Shown here: in pieces, positions 58,171-64,000 of the stretch | How positions within the stretch are numbered: position 1 is the first letter of the stretch | Layout of the letters: each line of letters begins with the position of its first letter | DNA from: Chrysemys picta bellii | Taxonomy: Eukaryota; Chordata; Testudines; Emydidae | Assembly: GCF_011386835.1 (NCBI RefSeq) | Contig: NW_027052949.1 | Span: 26,001 to 90,000, forward strand | Length of the DNA: 64,000 nucleotides | Direction of reading: 5' to 3' | Position numbers and translations under genes: made by a program | The notes under the pieces: model-generated | Databases searched by the model: none | What the model was told of the DNA's origin: nothing | What the model saw: only the letters and a program-made list of their open reading frames with translations

Positions 58171-59135
58171 TAGTTTTAATCAAGACTGGTATGGAGAAAG
58201 TGAATACCGAAGTGTTATTTACCCCTTCACATAACACAAGAACTAGGGGTCACCCAAATAAATTAATAGGCAGCAGGTCTAAAACAAACAAAAGGAAGTG
58301 TTTCTTCACACAACACACAGTCAACCAGTGGAATTCCTTTCCAGAGGACGTTGTGGAGGTCAAGACCATAACACGATTCAAAAAAGATCTAGCTAAGTTT
58401 ATGGAGGATAGGTCCACCAATGGCTATTGGTCAGGATGGGCAGGGATGCTGTCCCTAGCCTCTGTTTGCCAGAAGCTGGGAATGGGCGACAGAGGATGGA
58501 TCACTTGATGATTCCCTGTTCTGTTCATTCCCTCTGGGGCACTGGGCATTGGCCACTGTCAGAAGACAGGAGACTGGGCTAGATGCGCCTTTGGTCTGAC
58601 CCAGTCTGGCCGTTCTTATGTTCTGAATAAATTACAGTAAATTCTGTGCACAGCCGGTGTCCTGGCTCCCACCTGTAGCTTGGACACATTCCCCTGCCCA
58701 CCTTGCCTTCCCCAGCTTCAGCTCCTGCATCTCCCCTCCCCCAGTCCTCCTGCCCCACCCTCTCCCATAACACCCCTTTCCTTTTCCCCACACCGCACTC
58801 CAGCCCTGCCCCTCCTCCTGGGCCCCCTCTCCTGCCTCTCACTCCCCTGTACCCCCAGTACACTGTCCCCATATGCTCCCGTACTCCTCACATGCTCCAG
58901 CCCCCCGTACCTCCCTACCCCTTCCTCTCCTCACTCCCCCTCCAGCCCTGCCTCCCTTTCTCCTTCTACCCCACCGTCTCTTTCTCCCCGGTCAGGCCGT
59001 TCTGTGAGCCCTTCCCCAGATCTCCCTCCCACAGGAGCCCTCCTAAGGGATGGCGCTGCCTCTCGCATATTGCCAGGGGCTCCTGGCAGGGTCTGGTTCG
59101 GTCTGACTCTCCCCTCCCCCAATCTCCCCCCTCAG

Positions 59136-59399
59136 GCCTGCACTCCAGGCGCATTTTGGACACTGTGGTGTCGGAGCCTGCCCCGGGGCTGCCCTGGTAC
59201 AGCCGTGTTGTGTATGTGGACGATCAGCTCACCTATGTCTACACCAGTGGGACGAAGAGGGCGGAGCCCTACACACTGTGGATGGCGCAGAACGAGGGTT
59301 CGGAGTTCTGGGACGAGGTGACCTGGTGGGGACAGCGCTTCCAGAAATGGTACAACGCGAGTCTGAACACCCTGAGTCAGCTCTACAACCGGACCGAGG
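59136..59399 (+). CDS. MHC class I-like alpha-1 domain exon
   Basis: A 264-bp exon between CCCCCTCAG and GTGAGTG with 1-1 phase, the standard size for class I alpha-1. The translation has HSRRILDTVVSEPAPGLPWY, VVYVDDQLTYVY, RAEPYTLWM, GSEFWDEVTWWGQRFQKW and LYNRTE, the last carrying the conserved N-glycosylation site near residue 86. By alignment to classical class I, the peptide-terminus anchors Tyr7, Tyr59 and Tyr84 are replaced by Ile, Phe and Leu, suggesting a non-classical molecule. No alpha-2 (GxxTLQxMYGC-type), alpha-3 or membrane exon was found before 64000, so the gene is partial here or broken. Confidence 0.82.
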
Positions 59400-59406
59400 G
59401 TGAGTG

Positions 59407-60430
59407 AAGGACACAACACGACCTAGGGAAATGGGGTGGGGGTTGGGAGTGTGGTTGATGTAAACAGGGTGAAGGGACACCGGGATGTGTGTTGGGGATG
59501 GGGGGAGGGGACAGAGTCCGAAGGCGCATTTTCTCGCTGGAGTCAGTGTGAATGTGGGGGACAAAGGGATATGGGATGGGGGGAGGGGCTGCAGGATGGA
59601 GGGTCCATGCGAAAGAGATTTTTTGACACCCTCCAAAGTGGGACTCTCAGATTGTCCCCTCCCCAAACAGCCCAGACTTCTGCTACCAGTCCCACTTGCA
59701 GCTGCCTCTGCTGCCCTTCGGGGGGGCCCCCTCCCCCCCTCCCACCCCCGCCCTTTCCCAGACAGAGTGGCAGAGGTGCAAAAGCCAGAAGTTCCCAGCA
59801 GACCCGGCTAGTCCGACCTCCTGGTGACACAGGCCAGAGAATCGCACCCAGCGATTTCTGGACAGGGGGGTTTGTTCCTCCTGGCTACAACAGTGACTCT
59901 GTCAGACCCTAGAGCTAGAACAGGGTTCTGAGACGTCTTGTCTCAATTCCCAGATATCGAGTGATGGGGAGCCCCAATATCGACAGCCCCAAGTGTTCAG
60001 ACATTACGAGTCAGACCCCCAAAATCCTGAGTTTCGCTTAAGCGTTGTAAGTATTTTGGGAATAATACTGGAGCTTATTTTTATTTGCCCTCTGGTTTGA
60101 GCCCTTAGGGGACACATTTCTGGGGTTTTCCCTGCTGCTAGAAGGACGAGAAGTTACTGCTGTAAGAAAAGAGAGCTGAGACTTTCCCCTAATCCCATGA
60201 GTCCAGGAACTGGGGGTTTATTAAAACCAGCCACTATCATGAAACGCACAGTAAAGTCACAAGAGCAGGCAGTGCTGCATTCACCCCAGCCCTGGGGAGA
60301 AGCTGCTCACCAGTGAGCCTCCTTCATTGTTCACTTTGTCTTATTTCCAGAGTGAGTTTATCTCAGGTCAGACTCTGCAGAGTGTCATCAACTTGGGCTG
60401 GAGAGTTAGTGAGAGAATCAGCCCCTGCAA
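59407..60430. other. Downstream of alpha-1, no exon recognised
   Basis: Searched for an alpha-2 exon in all plus frames; none seen. Ordinary intron-like sequence. Confidence 0.45.
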
Positions 60431-60438
60431 CGTGCAGA

Positions 60439-60594
60439 TTTCAGAGTAGCAGCCGTGTTAGTCTGTATCCGCAAAAAGAACAGGAGTACTTGTGGCACCT
60501 TAGAGACTAACAAATTTATTAGAGCATAAGCTTTCGTGGACTACAGCTAAATTTGTTGGTCTCTAAGGTGCCACAAGTACTCCTGTTCTTTTTG
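60439..60594. mobile_element. Penelope-like tail forming a near-perfect hairpin, with target-site duplication
   Basis: TTTCAGAGTAGCAGCCGTGT start. The segment at about 60471-60519 and its complement at about 60547-60596 pair almost perfectly around CATAAGCTTTCGTGG. Flanks GCAACGTGCAGA and GCAACATGCAGA are a 12-bp duplication with one mismatch. Confidence 0.8.
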
Positions 60595-60599
60595 CAACA

Positions 60600-61488
60600 T
60601 GCAGAGACTCCCGGGCTGCCTTACTCCTGGCAGCACAAACCCAGCACGGAGCCCCCGGGGTCAGGCAGGTTCCCCTGCACACTATCGATAGACGTGTGCA
60701 GAGCCGTTCTTCCTACTCAGTCCCTGATGTGGGGGGCTGTAGTCACCTGGCCAGGCCCCCGATTGTGCTGTCTCACTTAGCACGGGAATGATCCATAAGC
60801 GTTCAGTGCCTGGCGCTGCTGAACTGTCCCTGGCCGGTGAGGGTCTCTCTGACGTAATTGCTCCTCCCTTCCTGACAGGGGACTCGCGAGTGACAATCCC
60901 TGTTTCCCCCGTGTCAGTGGTACTGGCCTGTCGCATTGGTGCTCACCCAGGAGTGTCCCCAGCCCCTTGTTGTAGCACCTCCAGTCCCTCCTGGCTCCCA
61001 GCACTGACAGCAGCAATGAGAACTAATTCCTGTCCTGCCCTGGACACCTGGGTTTCTGGTGGCCCTGCCCCAGGACTAAGCGACAGCGTGGAGGGTTGCC
61101 AAGTGTCTGCCCCCCAGCCCGCCCCCTCTGTAGCTAGTTTAACCCTCTCCTGACTAGTCTCACCCATTGGTCCCCTGCTGCTGAGCCTGTCCAGCCTGAC
61201 CTGTTCACACGGACACCAGCCTCCCCAGTGCTGAGAGAGGGGCTCCGCTCGCCTGCGCTGGGGAGCTGCTGTTCTGTTCCCACTGCCCCCTCCCCAAACC
61301 ACTGTCCCTCCTGCCCTCCTCCCCCCATTTACCCCTCTTCCTCCCCCCGTCCTGGGGCTGCCAGATCGCCAGAGACTGTCCTGAGTCCTGCATCTTGACC
61401 ACCAAGTGTTCTCTCTAGCTGTGTCTGCCCCCAACACGCACATGGGGGGAATTCGGGGTCTGGTCCCTCTGAGACCTCATCGGTGCCC
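60600..61488. other. No gene recognised
   Basis: No class I exon and no repeat border identified. Confidence 0.35.
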
Positions 61489-61949
61489 TGTCACGGAGTG
61501 TGGGGGAACTCAGGGCCCTGCACCCCCGGCTTCCTGCGATTTACCATGACTCTTAGTCAGCCAGTAAAGCAGAAGGTTTATTTAGATGACAGGGACACAG
61601 TCCAAAACAGGTCTTGCAGGCACAGACCACAGGATACCCCTCAATTAGGTCCATCTTGGGGTTCTCGGGCACCCCAGCCCCCTTGGGAGGTCAGAGCCCT
61701 CTCTGCTTCCCAGCCACCTCACCAGCCAGCTTCCGAGACTCTCCTTCAGCGACCCCTCCCACAGCCTTTGTTCAGTTTCCCGGGCAAAGGTCTCACCTGG
61801 CCTCTAACCCCTTCCTGGGTTCTCATGTTACATGCTCAGGTATTCTCTGTTGGTCAGTCTCCCATCCCCCCATTGCAGACTAACTATCCTAGCCACACTC
61901 CCCTGTCAGCATTCACAGACCACATTAAGAACAGTCCCAGTTCGTCACA
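61489..61949 (+). repeat. 461-bp solo LTR
   Basis: TGTCACGGAGTGTGGGGG start and CAGTTCGTCACA end, with an exact 5-bp duplication TGCCC on both sides (61484-61488 and 61950-61954). Confidence 0.92.
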
Positions 61950-62532
61950 TGCCCCACCCTGCTTATCCTTGTGGAGTGCAGCACCGAGGAGAAGAGGGGC
62001 ACTCCTCTCGGCACCTGGCTTGGGATCTCTGCGTGTCTGTGACCTGCCGCCCTGCATCTCTCCAGATTCTCAGTGGTTCTCTCGTTACTCCATCCCTTTT
62101 CACCTCAGTTGTTTTCTCACTTTTTAACTTTAGTTGATTGGTATAAATCAGCAGTGTCCAATAGAAATTCGATGCTAGCCACACTTGTGGTTTTGAATTT
62201 TTCTTATTAGCCACATTACAAAAAAGCCATATGCATTAGCCACAATTCAATAGCCTATTAGCCACCTGTGGCTAGTGGCGAACGTATTGGACACCACTGA
62301 TCTAAATAGTTAGTTGGACTCTTCTAGCAGAGTTTCTTCTGCTCCTGAAACTGGGCATGTCTCGGTCTCCGGGCTTCAAACCCGGTGCCTCCTGTGGCAA
62401 GCCCATGCCTTTGAGCGACCTGCACTCCAGCTGTCTAAAGTGCTTGGATGAGACTCCTATGGCGGATCGCTGTCAGCTCTTCCACCAGTTCAGTCCACAT
62501 GTGAAAAAGGACAGGGAGGCCAGGCTGAAGTT

Positions 62533-63640
62533 GTGACGGGTTTGGTCACAGAGACTCCCCTTGAGACTGTCACTCCATGTCCTGGGATACCACTGAGAAC
62601 AACCCTCCTACCCGAACAGGTTTCCCTCCACTCCCGTCTTGCTGAGTTAGACACACCAGTCACCTCCAGCACAGACACAGAGGTTGGGCTACAGAAACAG
62701 ATTCACTCAGCCCAGGGGCTTCTCAGTTAACAGGGACTTTCCCAGCACTCAGTATTCAACCTTTTGGGAGCCCAAACCCCAAATAAATCCCTTTTACTCT
62801 GTATAAAGCTTATACAGGATAAATTCCTAAATTGTCCACCCTCTATAACACTGATAGAGAGAGATGCACAACTGTTTGCTCCCCCAGGTATTAATCACTT
62901 ACTCTGGGTTTATTAATAAACAAAAGTGATTTTATTAAGTATAGAAAATAGGATTTAAGTGGTTTCAAGTAATAGACAGAACAAAGTAAGTAACAGAGCA
63001 AATTGAAACAAAACACTCAAATCTAAGCCTGATACATTAAGAAACTGATTACAGGAAATATCTCATCCTCAAAGATGTTCCAATAAGTTTACTTCACAGA
63101 CTGGACTCTTTCCTAGTCTGGGCCCATCCTTTCCCCTGGTACAGTCTTTGTTAGATCCAGCAGACATCTTATTTGATAAGCAGGGGTTTTCTCATGACTG
63201 GCACCCCCTTTTATAACTTTGGCACAAGGTGGGAATCTTTTCTCTTTCTGGGTCCCTGCCCCTCTTGCTAAATGGAAAAGTACCAGATTTAAGATGGATT
63301 TCACTACCAGGTGACATGGTCAAGTCTCCATTCCTCCTTGGTTGGCCCCTATGTACACAGGAAGGCTTTCAGGTAAATAAATCATTTACCATCAATTGCC
63401 CTAATCAATGGGAGCCATCAAGTTCCCAATGCCCCATTGACGGCCCTTATCTGGTGTGACTACAACAGTGATACAAGTTTCATATTTCCCCAATTCCAGA
63501 CATAGAAATAATACATGAAAACAAATAGGATGAACATACTCAGTAGATTACAAGCTTTCTAATGACATCATACAAGAGACGTTTTGCATAAAGCATATTC
63601 CAGTTACATCATATTCACATTCATAATCATATTTCCATGA
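62533..63640. repeat. Probable LTR or retroelement flank, degraded
   Basis: Starts TGTGACGGGTTTGGTCAC and includes TTTATTAATAAACAAAAGTG and other AT-rich segments similar to 9909-10700. The right border is uncertain because a retroelement coding fragment begins near 63640. Confidence 0.4.
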
Positions 63641-64000
63641 AGTATGTGGAGTGCAACGTTACGATCCTTAATCCTGAGTGCCAAAGTGAGTCTCTGACCC
63701 ATTCTAGACCTGCAACATCTCAAAGACTGAAGTTGTGCATTGTCTCCATCATTCCTTCCCTGGATGTAGGGGACTGGGACGCCACCCTCGATTTGAAAGA
63801 TGCCTATTTCCACACCTCTATTTTCTGAGGCCACAGAAGGTTTCTCGGGATCGTTGTGAACCAGACTCATTGCCAGTTTACCATCCTCCCGTTCAGCCTG
63901 TCAGCAGCCTAATGGGTCTTTATGAAATGCTGGTAATAGTGGCAGCCTTCCTGAGAAGGTGAGGGGTGCATGTGTATCTGTACCTCAGTGACTGGCTGGT
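63640..64000 (+). pseudogene. DIRS-like retrotransposon reverse transcriptase fragment, cut by window edge
   Basis: In frame from about 63730: VSIIPSLDVGDWDATLDLKD followed by AYFHTSI, then after a TGA HRRF, QFTILPFSLSAA and a further broken frame with VAAFLRR, GVHVYLYLSDWL. The DxxATLDLKDAYFHIxI, LPFGLSxAP and YLDDWL order is that of tyrosine-recombinase (DIRS1-type) retroelements; here the last motif is SDWL. At least three stops or shifts make it inactive. The element continues beyond the window. Confidence 0.72.

Larger units (their letters stand above)
57133..58625 (+). mobile_element. Second CR1-type LINE 3' part, split by two insertions
   Basis: Reverse-transcriptase C-terminal pieces (ANRMLRIIRQVI, LYKSMVCPHLEYC) continue after 57497, and a 3' part with [13 protein letters not shown] coding and GGGCTAGATGCGCCTTTGG ending in GTTCTTATGTTCTG closes at about 58625. 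It is interrupted at 57322-57495 by a Penelope tail and at about 57797-58170 by a DNA-element fragment. Confidence 0.8.

Noticed and set aside
59407..64000. Search for MHC class I alpha-2, alpha-3 and transmembrane exons
   Set aside because: No plus-strand frame showed the expected cysteine-bearing immunoglobulin-like or alpha-2 motifs; the ORFs there are retroelement or low-information.
1..64000. CRISPR arrays, bacterial operons, riboswitches, functional tRNA or rRNA genes
   Set aside because: The sequence is vertebrate nuclear DNA with introns and retroelements; the short tandem repeats present are minisatellites without regular unique spacers, and no cloverleaf tRNA gene was recognised.

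Overview
The window looks like nuclear DNA of a non-avian sauropsid, most probably a turtle. The grounds are CR1 LINEs with (ATTCTATGAT)-type ends, Penelope-like element tails, a Ty3/Gypsy element, a DIRS-like reverse transcriptase, hAT-type non-autonomous elements with 8-bp target-site duplications, gammaretrovirus-like ERV pieces and several LTRs with 5-bp target-site duplications. Genes are split into exons with GT/AG borders. Most of the sequence is repeat; host coding exons are few and scattered.

Layout. 1-3482 and 17256-20920 are two direct copies of one segment. Each holds a minus-strand FAM170-like zinc-finger gene. The right copy has an intact 244-codon exon; the left copy is cut by the window edge and has lost both upstream ATG codons. 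The interval between them starts with a 5' ERV LTR, a glutamine-type primer-binding site and gag remnants (3817-about 5960). Past the right copy lie a Penelope-like fragment, a CR1 tail, the ERV env 3' end and a 3' LTR (20921-22231). 22-27 kb is repeat-rich and ends in a nested transposon with a palindromic array. 27.4-39.7 kb is a complex of one inverted and two direct duplicated arms. Inside it is a run of minus-strand exons whose phases join cleanly; they resemble the maestro HEAT-like repeat (MROH) family (33.7-35.8 kb). A diverged paralogous exon lies at 40.6 kb.

41-46 kb carries a 70-bp minisatellite and an 829-bp solo LTR. A complete two-exon secreted fibrinogen-domain gene lies on the minus strand at 46289-48489. 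A degraded Gypsy pol and its LTR fill 49.7-51.1 kb. At 52.2-59.4 kb are the promoter, the signal-peptide exon and the alpha-1 exon of an MHC class I-like gene on the plus strand. Its proposed 6.65-kb first intron contains a long CR1 and nested elements. No alpha-2 exon was found before the window ends, where a DIRS-like reverse transcriptase fragment lies.

Together an MHC class I-like gene and an innate fibrinogen-domain lectin suggest an immune (MHC-linked) neighbourhood that has undergone repeated local duplication. No operon-like organisation applies. All family calls were made by reading translations by eye, without database searches.
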